Source: Chloroflexota bacterium (GTDB lineage: Bacteria; Chloroflexota; Anaerolineae; Promineifilales; Promineifilaceae). From it: a DNA stretch of 35,402 nt. The notes beneath the pieces were generated by a model. That model was not told the DNA's origin and searched no databases. It saw only the letters and a program-made list of their open reading frames with translations. The stretch covers positions 1 through 35,402 of the forward strand of contig JAJRVV010000082.1 in NCBI GenBank assembly GCA_024277135.1, read 5' to 3'. The position numbers were made by a program, and so were the translations under genes. Shown here in pieces: positions 8,001 through 15,655 of the stretch (position 1 is the stretch's first letter; the number at the start of each line of letters is the position of its first letter).

Positions 8001-8961
8001 ATGTGGTGGATATGATGATGAACAAAGCGATGACCGGCGTAAAAGCCAGAATACCGCCGATGAGAATGATGCGCCCTTGTTGGCGAACGGAGGGGGATAC
8101 GGACCAGAAGCCCCGGTAAGCCATCAAACCCAGGGCCATGATGAGGGACACGCCGTTGAGAATGTAAGCATATCGCCAGGGAATGGCATACATCCAGGGA
8201 TCAGTTGACGCGAACAACCAAAGCTGGCTCCAAACCGCCACTGCTAAACCAAACAGCAACACCAGCCAGCGAGCCTGCGGCCAGCGGATGATCCAACGCA
8301 CTTTATGGGGAAAAACGGCGGCTAAGATCAAATTGAGCGGCCCGGCAAATGATAAGGCTGCCAACCAGATACGCACAAAGCGCAAGGTGGTCACTTGATC
8401 GAACGTCAGGCTGGCGGCCAGCGCCGCGCTGGCTGTGAACAAGGCAAACCATTGCACCGCTTCCGCTTGCGGCCGTTCGCGGAAAGCCCAAATGCCAATT
8501 GCCAGAACAAACAAACCGGTAAAATACAACAATCCAAACTGCCGCCACAACGCTGCCGAATCAAATTTGATTAGTGGAACCGAAACAACCCGTTCCAACT
8601 GCTCCGGGCGGGAGGGGGTGATGCGGGAGTTCTGCGGTTGTACCAGCGTCAGGGTGGCGGTGTCTCCTACGGCTAATTGATCGAGCAGCGCCGCCACCTC
8701 ATCGTAGGTTTGCACCGGGTTGCCGTTGACGGCCGTTAAGCGTTCGGGGTAGGTAATCGGCGGATCGAGGTTTTTGGCCGGCCAATCGTTATCATCGCCG
8801 AGGGCGCTGACAACCAGGTTGGGATCCATGAAAAAACCGGGGAACGGCAGTTGTGCCCACGCCACCGCTCGAAACGGCATCAACGCAAAAACAACGGCCG
8901 TCAACGCCAAAATGGTGAAAACGATGCCGGTGCGAATTTGGGTTAAGCGTTCCTCGCTCAC
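4999..8961 (-). CDS. Membrane sensor histidine kinase with PDZ-like, 7TM-like and four GAF domains
   Basis: The 1320-residue protein starts with a membrane helix (about 13-35). An external stretch (about 40-120) resembles a degenerate PDZ fold (L-T-A-V-N-G-N-P-V-Q-T-Y-D-E-V). A block of about eight helices runs to ~395. Four GAF-type domains then follow (about 430-580, 595-735, 760-910 and 925-1075). The kinase core is complete: His1093 in VSHELKTPMTSM, N-box NLVSNACKYS, DQGYGIS and GTGLGLSI. It should autophosphorylate and pass phosphate to a response regulator, but none is nearby, so it is an orphan kinase here. GTG 8961 is preceded by AGGA. A promoter lies at 9049-9077. GAF ligands cannot be predicted. 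Confidence 0.9.
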   Translation of the reverse strand: MSEERLTQIRTGIVFTILALTAVVFALMPFRAVAWAQLPFPGFFMDPNLVVSALGDDNDWPAKNLDPPITYPERLTAVNGNPVQTYDEVAALLDQLAVGDTATLTLVQPQNSRITPSRPEQLERVVSVPLIKFDSAALWRQFGLLYFTGLFVLAIGIWAFRERPQAEAVQWFALFTASAALAASLTFDQVTTLRFVRIWLAALSFAGPLNLILAAVFPHKVRWIIRWPQARWLVLLFGLAVAVWSQLWLFASTDPWMYAIPWRYAYILNGVSLIMALGLMAYRGFWSVSPSVRQQGRIILIGGILAFTPVIALFIIISTTSIVQWLTLEMAIPPLVIYPLAIGYIIIRYRLLDTSIALRRGLTYALLIGALALLVTSLAAFLEPLVGLENPLVLTILIVLAVAVFEPLRGRVQTGLDQYLFRQPVEFDKLLREYNRALTMAVDVNEVAGVMMSTVQTAVPEATPYLYLPDHSLGGFSSYDNSNDTLLPFNSPLVAYMQEHHDVVDLVEDRAWPDVFVQNRETVRALQSAVLVPMRGTQELLGWLALSPKEGNQRYSRAELTFLSALADQSLIGLERANVINRLEQRVAELNLLSQFAQYLNFTIDQDALLELVYTNYERLLGIDNLFVYWRDPANKRLYTMFYVMDGDRIFAREGSDQLVEDARIRQIVETGQAITTELEDGRFWIGVPLNAGADTLGAIQTCYHQPSHNLRRREEQMFAMFADRAAVALDRLQTRRQLEIRARQLETINQITYSLTSTIELEPLLALILDSAMELLDTEAGTFMLMIEDTGELEFRVVRGPASANLLGTRLPVGTGLAGTAAQTGRPIIVNNVQEDERWFPQVDQASEFQTQASLTVPLLRQNTVLGVVQVINKRNGAPFLAEDQTLLTAFAGQAVVALENARLLAQTDEALQERVNELFMLQQLDRDLNTTLRLEPVVNLTLDRVLQLCRGTAGSIALLDEEGQIRFGATRGYDDAFAGKSEDVFLTEGIIANTLADGKPHVSGNVHEEPDYVAAAYSTHSQMTLPIIHKQNVIGAIAVESDQFDAFESQMVEMAIRVTNHAAVAIANALLYEQVNEANLAKSEFVSMVSHELKTPMTSMRGYTDLMLSGMTGELSDQQQKFLETISANIARMSQQIRDLTDISRIETGRLHMESAPTPFTNIVSETLQVVRGPADNKNIELQLDLPADLPMVMGDKGRLVQVLTNLVSNACKYSPPDTEVHIRLRVEEMVMADGRSPTAMVVCSVKDQGYGISEEDQQKLFTKFFRADDPNIRKASGTGLGLSITKGIVELHGGRIWVESELGKGTTFAFAIPQVGG

Positions 8962-9048
8962 AAAGGTGATCCTGGTATTTTGGTCGTGCTCACAGAATAG
9001 CCTGACTGACGGCCGTCACGACCAACGGTCGTCAGCCTCCACCAGTTT

Positions 9049-9077
9049 ATGATAAGCCATTCTCAAGCGAATGTCCA
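9049..9077 (-). promoter_or_regulatory. Promoter of the histidine kinase gene
   Basis: On the minus strand TGGACA (9072-9077), a 17-bp spacer and TATCAT (9049-9054). The ~80-nt leader contains nested inverted repeats (9005-9035) around one ACGGCCGT. Apart from this the 174-bp gap 8962-9135 shows nothing else. Confidence 0.55.
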
Positions 9078-9135
9078 TCCGCCAAAGATAAATTTACTGG
9101 CGCTTTAGTCATACCGTCCAATAACAAATCGTGAA

Positions 9136-10761
9136 TTAAGGGAATATGACGGCATCGGCCATCTCATTCCATGCCGAATCAGACACCCAGGGTATGATAC
9201 CCGTAGCGGTGCGTTCCGCCACAATCCGGTAGCCAACTGTCCAGCCATCCGCCCGCGTTAAGGGCAAAAGCGCATAATCAGCCAGCCGCTCATCATTCAA
9301 TTCCACCACATAGACAGGATGATCCGCCAATTCCGCCGCCGCCGCTTCCCAACGCAAATAGCCAGGCGGCGGCCCTGGCGTGTCCAGACCGGGCAGATAC
9401 ACCATTTGCAGGCCGTCCGCCTGCCCTTCCGTCAAATTTACATAACGCAAAGCCCAGCTTTGCACAAAGCCGTCCGTGGCTAAAGGCGGTGTCAACACCC
9501 AGGCGCCATCTTCCATCTGCGCCAGCAAATCCCGCGCCCACCAATGCCAGAGCATCTGGCCGCTTTGGTCAACCAGGGGGCGGTTGTTGCGGAAGGTGGC
9601 CGCCAAAAAAGCGATGGGCAAAATGAGCGTCACGCCTAATGCGATGGCGCCATACGGCCGTTTCCAATCCGCTGCCACCTCTTTCAACCATTCCCAAACC
9701 AGCCACATGCCCACCCCGGTCAGCGGCGCAAACAGCGCGTAAACCGGCGTCATAAAATCGCCCCAATCCACCACATCGTAAGAGACGACGAAAAACCAGG
9801 CGCCGCCCAGCCCCAAAATGAACAGCACGGCCGCGCGCCACTCCTTCCGCGCCAGATGCCACAACCCCGCCCCGGCCAGCATGATATTCACCGGCCAAAA
9901 CTGAAGCATGAGTTGATAGCCGGAATCAGCCCATCGTTGCAGCCAATACTGCCGCTGCACGCCAAAACTGATCCCCCACCACTCCTGCCCCGACAAAAAG
10001 GCGGGCGCTTCCGCCCAGCTTGTTGGGCAATAGTTGCAGATGGCTGGCGGGCCATAAACCAACGCCCGCAACGGAATATAGAGATATTGGCTGGCCGCCA
10101 GCAGCACGATGACGGCCGTCCCCGCCAAATTTCTCGGCTTCGTCAACATGCGGTGATCCGTAGCCAACACCGCAAACAGCCAGGCCGGCAGCAGCACAAT
10201 CGCCGGCGCATTCACGCCAAAACTGAGGGCGTAGACAGCGGCGCTGGCAAAGTAAAGCCACGCCCGCCGCGTCGCCATCCATTCCAGCAAAAGCAGAAAA
10301 GTCGCCACCGCCATCGTGGTGTAAACCGGGTACAACTCGGTGTACGACGCCTGATACCAAAAACGCACCGCTCCGGCCAGCGTCAGCGCGCCTAAAACAG
10401 CGACCCCGGTATTTCGCGTCAGCCGGTACGCCAGCCGCGCCGTCAGCAGTACCGTGATGCTGGAAAAGACGGCCGACATCATGTTCAGCCGCCACGCCGG
10501 GTTGTCGCCCCACGGCGCCAATCCCGGCCACCAGGGAATCAGCGAAAACAGTTTGCCCAAAAAGGTGTACAACGGGTAGCCCGGCGGATGGGAAACCCCC
10601 ATCACCGCCACCGTCGTCTGGTACTCGATGGAATCGAGGAAGGGGCCGACGCCAGGGTGTACCGTTTTTACATAGAACAGGAAGGCAATGACAGCCGTCC
10701 CCACCGCCGCCGCCCATGCCATCTTGTTAGAATGAAATCGCGTCATAACAGAACTAATCAT
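9136..10761 (-). CDS. DUF2723 / GT117-type polytopic glycosyltransferase
   Basis: The 541-residue integral membrane protein has about 11 helices and the DUF2723 hallmarks near the N-terminus: an acidic external loop with P-F-L-D-S-I-E-Y-Q, then V-S-H-P-P-G-Y-P-L-Y-T. The family is a GT-C-fold relative of protein O-mannosyltransferases and is thought to use lipid-linked sugars on the outer membrane face. The C-terminal ~150 residues form a soluble external domain. ATG 10761 shares one base with the stop of the upstream GT39 gene (TGATG); TTG 10764 and ATG 10746 are alternatives and none has a clear ribosome site. It is the last of three overlapping glycosyltransferase genes; the acceptor is unknown. 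Confidence 0.85.
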   Translation of the reverse strand: MISSVMTRFHSNKMAWAAAVGTAVIAFLFYVKTVHPGVGPFLDSIEYQTTVAVMGVSHPPGYPLYTFLGKLFSLIPWWPGLAPWGDNPAWRLNMMSAVFSSITVLLTARLAYRLTRNTGVAVLGALTLAGAVRFWYQASYTELYPVYTTMAVATFLLLLEWMATRRAWLYFASAAVYALSFGVNAPAIVLLPAWLFAVLATDHRMLTKPRNLAGTAVIVLLAASQYLYIPLRALVYGPPAICNYCPTSWAEAPAFLSGQEWWGISFGVQRQYWLQRWADSGYQLMLQFWPVNIMLAGAGLWHLARKEWRAAVLFILGLGGAWFFVVSYDVVDWGDFMTPVYALFAPLTGVGMWLVWEWLKEVAADWKRPYGAIALGVTLILPIAFLAATFRNNRPLVDQSGQMLWHWWARDLLAQMEDGAWVLTPPLATDGFVQSWALRYVNLTEGQADGLQMVYLPGLDTPGPPPGYLRWEAAAAELADHPVYVVELNDERLADYALLPLTRADGWTVGYRIVAERTATGIIPWVSDSAWNEMADAVIFP

Positions 10762-12752
10762 CAATCCAAAATCAAAAATCTTGTGCTGAGCAAAGCCGAA
10801 GTATCCGAAATCAAAAATCGCGCGCCATCACGGCCGTCCGTCGTCAACACTCGTTCGCCCGTCATCGGATCATACAGGCCAAAACTGACGGCCGTGCCGC
10901 CCGCCTGAACCGGCAGCCAATGCTGCTGTTGAAACAAATCGCCCGGTTGCAGCGTCGTCGGATCAATCCACAAACCATCATCCCCCGCCAGCCATTGTCC
11001 CTCATCATCCAGCAATTGGGCAAATATGCTCAACCTCGGCCCGGCATACACCCCCGGCGGCGGCGGATTGCTGATGAGCGGCAGCGACGGCAAAACCAAC
11101 GGCTCCGCCACCCGCCAGGTCAGCAGCGTCTGCCCCGTCGCTGCGTCATACGTCGCATCCAACAAACACAACCCATTGACGAAACAAGCCGCCGCCGACT
11201 CCGGCAGCACGGCCGTCCTCGCCTCATACAACTGAAACGCCCCCGCTGTCAATCCTGGGGAGGATAAGGCATAAAAATCGGCAAATTCAACGGCCGTCTG
11301 CGGGAACCCCATCCAGCTCAACGATGGCGACAGCAGCGCCACCCGTTCCGGATTGTACCAGCGCGGGCGGATAGCCGTCTCCGCGTCAATCGCCAGCGCC
11401 AGCCGGTCCCACGGCCCCGCCAACAAGCCCGTTACCCCGAAATCGGTCAGCGATGGCTGCGCCGCCAACACGTCCGCCAACGCCGCCACATCCGCCCGGT
11501 ACAAAAAGCGCACCATCCCCCGCTGCGGCCACGTCACAAAATAATCCGGCACATCCCGCGCCGCCACCGCCCCCGCCAATAGCAGCCCCAACAGCAACGC
11601 CCCGCCCCGTTTTTTGTTCATTGTTAATTGATAATTACTAATTGTTTTCACCGGCCACGCCGCCAGCAGGTAAACGGCCGGCTGCGCCAACAGCGTATGC
11701 CCCAGGCTGGCCGGGGGCACGCTGATGAAGGCGGGGGCGATTCCCGCCAGCCACCAGATCAGCAGGAAGGCAGCCGCCAGCGCATCCGGCGACGGCCGTC
11801 CCTGGCGAAACAACGCCAACGCCTGCCGCAACGCCAACGCTACGCCCGCCCAGAAAAAAACGCCCCCAACCGCGCCAAAAACAGGACGGCCGGGGATGTT
11901 ATACAAAAACTCATCGTCCCCGGCGGCGTGAAACATGCTCAGGGTGATAGCGACGTGCCGCCGCAGCGGTTCAAAATTGCCCCGCCCCGCCTCTACCAAC
12001 GGCACGGCCAGCTCCGCCACCCGCCCTTCCGCCGCTGGCTGCCGCGCCAGCGCCGCCGCCAGCGGCAAAGCCAGCGCCGCCGCCAGCCCCAGCCCCAACC
12101 CGATTTCCCGCCAGTGCGCCCGCAGCCGCGCCTGGTCAAACAGCGCCAGCGCTGCCGTCATCGCCAACAGGATCAACGGCAAGCCGCGCCCGGCGAAGTA
12201 GGTGTAAAAGCCGAGCGCCATGAACAACCCCATCAGGAGGGCGGATTTTCGGTTTTGGATTTTGGATTTTGGATTGGGGGTGAGGGTTTGCCAGAAAAAG
12301 ATGAAAGTGAGCAGCGTCAGCAGCGGCAGGGTGATGTGGCGCATGCCAAAGCGGGAATACATGAGCGACCAGAAGCTGAAGGCGAAGGCGGCGGCGGCCG
12401 TCAGAGCGACGGCCGTGCCTCCCAACTTTTTGCCCATCACAAACAAGGCGGGCACAGCCAGCGTGCCCAGGATGGCTGACAGCAGGCGGATGCCCAACGC
12501 ATTGGCGCCAAACAACGCCAGCATCCCGGCGTTTAGCGTGTGGAAAAACGGCTCGTGGCCTGACGCATCGGGGAAATAAACCGCCCACTCCCCATCCAAC
12601 ACCTTTTGCGAGATGATTAGCGAATTGATCAACTCATCATCCCGCCAGCCGGGGGGCACGCTGTCCAATTGCCAGACGCGCAGGGCAAAGGCCAGCAGGG
12701 TGAGGGCCAGGATGAGGAGGCGGGGAGCGGGGAGCGGGGAGCGGGTGATCAT
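10761..12752 (-). CDS. GT39-family membrane glycosyltransferase, paralogue 1
   Basis: The 663-residue protein resembles ArnT/PMT_2 GT-C enzymes, which move a sugar from a polyprenyl phosphate to an acceptor outside the membrane. The first helix is followed by P-P-G-W-R-D-D-E-L, the acidic catalytic loop, then G-H-E-P-F-F-H. About eleven helices follow, with a motif Y-N-I-P-G-R-P shared with the paralogues starting at 14722 and 19715. The C-terminal ~150 residues form a soluble beta-rich domain (L-Q-P-G-D-L-F ... G-L-Y-D). Several segments look repeat-derived: the N-terminus RSPLPAPRLL, loop NPKSKIQN, loop SNYQLTMNKK, and the last ~20 residues. Start and stop both overlap the neighbouring genes (ATGA at 12749-12752). 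Confidence 0.9.
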   Translation of the reverse strand: MITRSPLPAPRLLILALTLLAFALRVWQLDSVPPGWRDDELINSLIISQKVLDGEWAVYFPDASGHEPFFHTLNAGMLALFGANALGIRLLSAILGTLAVPALFVMGKKLGGTAVALTAAAAFAFSFWSLMYSRFGMRHITLPLLTLLTFIFFWQTLTPNPKSKIQNRKSALLMGLFMALGFYTYFAGRGLPLILLAMTAALALFDQARLRAHWREIGLGLGLAAALALPLAAALARQPAAEGRVAELAVPLVEAGRGNFEPLRRHVAITLSMFHAAGDDEFLYNIPGRPVFGAVGGVFFWAGVALALRQALALFRQGRPSPDALAAAFLLIWWLAGIAPAFISVPPASLGHTLLAQPAVYLLAAWPVKTISNYQLTMNKKRGGALLLGLLLAGAVAARDVPDYFVTWPQRGMVRFLYRADVAALADVLAAQPSLTDFGVTGLLAGPWDRLALAIDAETAIRPRWYNPERVALLSPSLSWMGFPQTAVEFADFYALSSPGLTAGAFQLYEARTAVLPESAAACFVNGLCLLDATYDAATGQTLLTWRVAEPLVLPSLPLISNPPPPGVYAGPRLSIFAQLLDDEGQWLAGDDGLWIDPTTLQPGDLFQQQHWLPVQAGGTAVSFGLYDPMTGERVLTTDGRDGARFLISDTSALLSTRFLILD
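10762..10815. repeat. Composite simple repeat at a gene junction
   Basis: Two CCAAAATCAAAAATC-like blocks flank a TTGTGCTGAGCAAAGCCGAA core that resembles a common intergenic repeat. The whole block is translated as the last residues of the upstream GT39 protein (RFLISDTS...RFLILD). Confidence 0.65.
11612..11650. repeat. AATTATCAATTAACAATGAA-type repeat inside a gene
   Basis: A low-complexity AT-rich block in otherwise GC-rich DNA is read as TISNYQLTMNKK within GT39 paralogue 1. A related sequence sits at 19711-19730, at the junction of the methyltransferase and GT39 paralogue 3. Confidence 0.65.
12245..12275. repeat. CAAAATCC repeat inside GT39 paralogue 1
   Basis: Tandem TTTTGGAT units (plus-strand reading) encode NPKSKIQN on the minus strand, in a loop after a membrane helix ending FFWQTL. 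Confidence 0.75.
12719..12747. repeat. CGGGGAG heptamer repeat at the start of GT39 paralogue 1
   Basis: Successive 7-bp units of CGGGGAG are read as the N-terminal RSPLPAPRLL. The period of seven gives changing residues rather than a peptide repeat. Confidence 0.6.
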
Positions 12753-14722
12753 GGGGTGGACACTATCGTCAACGTTAAAAATTCACGGCCGTCCGCCGCC
12801 GCCAAACGCACACAACCAGCCGCGGTTTGCTGGCACAGCCCCACTGCCAGGGGATACAAACCCATTGGCGTATCCGGCGGCAGGGTGATGGTGTGCAGTT
12901 GCAAGAATTGGTCGCCGGGCAGCCAGCCAGCGCCTGGCACATCCAGCCGGTCATCTTGGGCGATGGGCGGGCCGCCCGCCCCCTGCAGGTGAATGAACAG
13001 TTGAGCGTTGGGCAGCGGCCGTTCAATCCGCCACCAAGTCACCACCAAAATCGGTTTGCCCGCGCCGGATGAGAGGCTGAATCCCAACAGCGTCGCCGCC
13101 CCGCCCAACGTGGCCGGTTCCACCGCAATCAATTTTGTTCGCCAATCATCGATCATCGCCGCCTGGTTTACTTGGAACACCTGCAGCGGCCTGTCTGCAT
13201 CCGTCGGGCGCATGGGCAGCACATCAAACAGCACGGCCGTCTCCCAAAAATAGGCCAGCGCCAACGGCGTAAACCTGGGCACGATGACGACGCTTTCCGG
13301 CGCGTCTGGCAGCAGCAAACTGCCCCGGCCGTCAAAATAGCGCGGCGTCACCGCTTCGTTGCGCAGCGTCAGCAAAGCCAGCGCCGGGGTGTGTTCTGGA
13401 GCCGGGGTAATGGTGGAGATAGCCGCCGCTCCCGTCCCCTGCTCATTCAAATACGCCATCGCCGTCATCATCGCCGTCTCATACTGCACCCGCACTTCTG
13501 GCGCATTGGCCCAGGTGACGAAATAGTCGCGGAAGGCGAAGACGGCCGTGCCCCCAAACAAAAACAGCGCCACGATGATAGAAAAACGGCCCAATCGCCA
13601 ATCGCCAATCGCCAATTTCCCCAATCCCGCTAAAGCCAACGCCGGAAACAAATATAACACCGGCTGCATCCCAATCGCCTGCGTCGTCGCTAGTTCCGGC
13701 CCCGTCACCAGCGCCGGCGACAGCCCCAGCCCCAACCAAGCCAACGCCGTCAGCGCCGCCGCGCTTTGGCCGGGGCTTTGGCGGGCGCGGCAGATCAGCC
13801 AGACGGCCGCCCCCAATCCCGCCACAAACAACAGCGCCCACAGCGGCGGCAGCCACGGCCGGCCGGGGATGTTGTACCGCCAGGCTGAATCCCCCTCGAT
13901 GAAAAACAGGCGTAAACTGCCAGCCACATTCGTCCACAACGGCCGCCAATCACCGGCCATCGCCGTCCGCAGCGGGCTGCTCAACTCCGTCACCCGCGCT
14001 TCAACGCCGGGGTTGCGGGCCAGGTAGCGAAACAGGGGCCAAGCCGTCAAACCGGCCGTCGCCAGCGTCACGGCCGTTATCCATCCCACCCTTCGCGCTT
14101 GTCGCCGCGCTCGTTCCCGCTGTCGCCACGCCACCCATCCCGCCGGAACCAACAGCGCCAGCCACAATGCCCGCGCCGGGATGTAGACGTAAAAGGTCAA
14201 TCCCAAAAACAGCCCGGCCAGCAGGGAATTTTGGATTTTCGATTTTGGATTTTGGATTAGGGCGCGCCAGAAAAAGAGGAGGGAGAAGACGAATAGAGTG
14301 GGCAGCAGGGTGGAGCGCAGCATTTGCCGTCCCGTCATCAACGGCCAAAAGGAGACGGCCAGCCCGGCCGCTGTTAACACGGCCGTCCGCGCCCCAAACG
14401 CCAGCCGCGCCCAGGCCGCCATCGCCGCCAGCAGCAGCAAACTGGCATAGACAGATGTCAGCCGCCCTGCCAGAACCGTCGGCCCGATCAGGGCCATCAT
14501 CCCGGCGGTCGCATAATCAAACAACGGTTCGCGGCCGTACCCAATCGTGAAATAAATCGCTCGCTCCCCCTGCACAATCTCCCACGCCGTCAACCCGTGA
14601 TCCGCCTCGTCATGCGTCAAACCCGGCGGCGCGTCCGGCAAGCGATGTAAACGCAAAAAAGCCGCCGCCAGCAGCGCCAGCAGCAACCATCCTTTCAATC
14701 CGTGTACCCGTTGCCGCCTCAT
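12749..14722 (-). CDS. GT39-family membrane glycosyltransferase, paralogue 2
   Basis: The 657-residue protein has the same plan as paralogues 1 and 3: acidic loop P-P-G-L-T-H-D-E-A-D-H-G after helix 1, then G-R-E-P-L-F, about eleven helices, Y-N-I-P-G-R-P-W, the helix preceding D-Y-F-V-T-W, and a C-terminal external beta domain (P-G-D-Q-F-L-Q-L-H-T-I-T-L-P-P). It should transfer a sugar from a lipid-phosphate donor on the outer face. Loop NPKSKIQN is identical to that in paralogue 1. A second loop, AIGDWRLGRF, comes from CCAATCG repeats. ATG 14722 has no Shine-Dalgarno, but a promoter (14732-14760) ends 9 nt before it, so the mRNA may be nearly leaderless. First gene of the 9136-14722 operon. 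Confidence 0.9.
   Translation of the reverse strand: MRRQRVHGLKGWLLLALLAAAFLRLHRLPDAPPGLTHDEADHGLTAWEIVQGERAIYFTIGYGREPLFDYATAGMMALIGPTVLAGRLTSVYASLLLLAAMAAWARLAFGARTAVLTAAGLAVSFWPLMTGRQMLRSTLLPTLFVFSLLFFWRALIQNPKSKIQNSLLAGLFLGLTFYVYIPARALWLALLVPAGWVAWRQRERARRQARRVGWITAVTLATAGLTAWPLFRYLARNPGVEARVTELSSPLRTAMAGDWRPLWTNVAGSLRLFFIEGDSAWRYNIPGRPWLPPLWALLFVAGLGAAVWLICRARQSPGQSAAALTALAWLGLGLSPALVTGPELATTQAIGMQPVLYLFPALALAGLGKLAIGDWRLGRFSIIVALFLFGGTAVFAFRDYFVTWANAPEVRVQYETAMMTAMAYLNEQGTGAAAISTITPAPEHTPALALLTLRNEAVTPRYFDGRGSLLLPDAPESVVIVPRFTPLALAYFWETAVLFDVLPMRPTDADRPLQVFQVNQAAMIDDWRTKLIAVEPATLGGAATLLGFSLSSGAGKPILVVTWWRIERPLPNAQLFIHLQGAGGPPIAQDDRLDVPGAGWLPGDQFLQLHTITLPPDTPMGLYPLAVGLCQQTAAGCVRLAAADGREFLTLTIVSTP
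13590..13618. repeat. CCAATCG heptamer repeat inside GT39 paralogue 2
   Basis: Three to four CCAATCG units encode AIGDWRLGRF just before the helix preceding D-Y-F-V-T-W. This is the same protein position where paralogue 1 carries the SNYQLTMNKK repeat. Confidence 0.65.
14228..14259. repeat. CAAAATCC repeat inside GT39 paralogue 2
   Basis: TTTTGGAT units encode NPKSKIQN at the position equivalent to that in paralogue 1. Paralogue 3 has QKPKKW there and no such DNA repeat. Confidence 0.75.
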
Positions 14723-14731
14723 TGCCGTTGG

Positions 14732-14760
14732 ATGATACAGAAAGGGAGCAGATGGGACAA
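14732..14760 (-). promoter_or_regulatory. Promoter of the glycosyltransferase operon
   Basis: On the minus strand TTGTCC (14755-14760), a 17-bp spacer and TATCAT (14732-14737). The start codon of GT39 paralogue 2 follows 9 nt later, leaving almost no leader. Confidence 0.55.
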
Positions 14761-14789
14761 ATACGGCCGTCCACCGCTATCCCCCCAAA

Positions 14790-14818
14790 GAAAAAACGCC
14801 GCACTATGACAGCGCAGC
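14790..14818 (-). terminator. Terminator of the infC-rpmI-rplT operon
   Basis: A 7-bp stem with two G-U pairs (14798-14804 with 14812-14818) and a 7-nt loop is followed on the minus strand by GTTTTTTC. It lies about 45 nt beyond the rplT stop codon. Confidence 0.75.
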
Positions 14819-14861
14819 ATTTTCATTAAACTGAGAGGGTTAGAGCCAAAGTCTACCAGAT

Positions 14862-15215
14862 TCAGGCCAAAGCTTGTTTCGCAATTTCGACGACGGCCGT
14901 AAAAGCCTTCTCGTCGCGCACAGCCAGATCGGCCAATACCTTGCGGTTCAATTGCACATCAGCCAATTTCAGCCCATGAATGAAGCGGCTATAACTCATG
15001 CCATTTATCCGCGTACCCGCATTGATTCGGGTGATCCACAAACGGCGGAAGTCGCGGCGGCGTTGGCGGCGATCCCGATACGCATACCAATACGACTTCA
15101 TCATCGCTTCATTGGCCCGGCGGAACAGCGTGCTGCGCGTGCCCCACTGGCCTTTTGTCATTTGTAAAATTTTCTTGTGACGACGGCGTGTGACCGTACC
15201 ACCTTTAATTCTCAT
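14862..15215 (-). CDS. rplT: 50S ribosomal protein L20
   Basis: The 117-residue basic protein has the L20 pattern throughout: R-R-R-H-K-K-I-L near the N-terminus, then W[13 protein letters not shown], the Y-A-Y-R-D-R-R[16 protein letters not shown] block, and [11 protein letters not shown]20 is needed for early 50S assembly and in studied bacteria also represses its own operon by binding mRNA. GAGG sits 8 nt before ATG 15215. The 156-bp spacer to rpmI is unusually long and contains a 16-bp inverted repeat. It is last in the infC-rpmI-rplT operon, the classical gene order. Confidence 0.98.
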   Translation of the reverse strand: MRIKGGTVTRRRHKKILQMTKGQWGTRSTLFRRANEAMMKSYWYAYRDRRQRRRDFRRLWITRINAGTRINGMSYSRFIHGLKLADVQLNRKVLADLAVRDEKAFTAVVEIAKQALA

Positions 15216-15292
15216 CGTTCAAACCTCGCATTTTCGGAGCCTGGACACTCAAGCCAGCGATGCTAACCGAGGCCAGGCAGCGATATTCGTCA

Positions 15293-15354
15293 AGACATCC
15301 GATTTCTCATCAATCATGATGTGGGCATACGCAACAGCGAGAAATCGGATGTCT
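15293..15354. promoter_or_regulatory. Long inverted repeat between rpmI and rplT
   Basis: Two perfect 16-bp arms (15293-15308 and 15339-15354) enclose 30 nt. There is no T-run, so it is not a simple terminator. It lies in the mRNA between L35 and L20 and could be a processing or L20-binding structure, or an intergenic repeat. Confidence 0.5.
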
Positions 15355-15371
15355 GTATTCAATCATCAAAA

Positions 15372-15620
15372 CTATGCCGGCGGATTCGCCTTATACTTTT
15401 TCAAATAAGGGGCCATGCGTCTGATCCGTCTGCGGTCGCCGGCCGACTCAACAACCAGCATTTTGGAAAATTGAGCCTTCGCGCGCTTCGATTTGCGGCG
15501 GCGCAAATGGCTTTTGCCACCCTTTGTCCGCACAATCTTGCCTGTGCCAGTCACCCGAAAACGTTTCGCCGCGGCCTTATACGTTTTGAGCTTATATTTT
15601 TTACTTTTTGCTTTTGGCAT
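15372..15620 (-). CDS. rpmI: 50S ribosomal protein L35
   Basis: The 82-residue basic protein matches L35: start MPKAKSKKYKLKTYKAAAKR, then F-R-V-T-G-T-G-K-I, H-L-R-R-R-K-S-K-R, and a C-terminal R-R-I-R-R-M-A-P-Y-L. At 82 residues it is longer than the usual ~65, with an extra C-terminal stretch. GAGGG lies 6 nt before ATG 15620, and a terminator-like hairpin ends only about 15 nt before the start codon. L35 is a structural component of the large subunit. Confidence 0.97.
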   Translation of the reverse strand: MPKAKSKKYKLKTYKAAAKRFRVTGTGKIVRTKGGKSHLRRRKSKRAKAQFSKMLVVESAGDRRRIRRMAPYLKKYKANPPA

Positions 15621-15634
15621 TTCTATCCCTCATG

Positions 15635-15655
15635 AAAAAACCCCCTCAGGGGTTT
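15635..15655 (-). terminator. Attenuator-like hairpin between infC and rpmI
   Basis: AAACCCC (15649-15655 read on the minus strand) pairs with GGGGTTT (15638-15644) and runs into six T just before the rpmI ribosome site. A second stem, 15681-15688 with 15722-15729 (CGAGGTTT/AAACCTCG), lies upstream in the same 120-nt spacer. The arrangement suits regulated read-through into rpmI-rplT. Confidence 0.55.
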
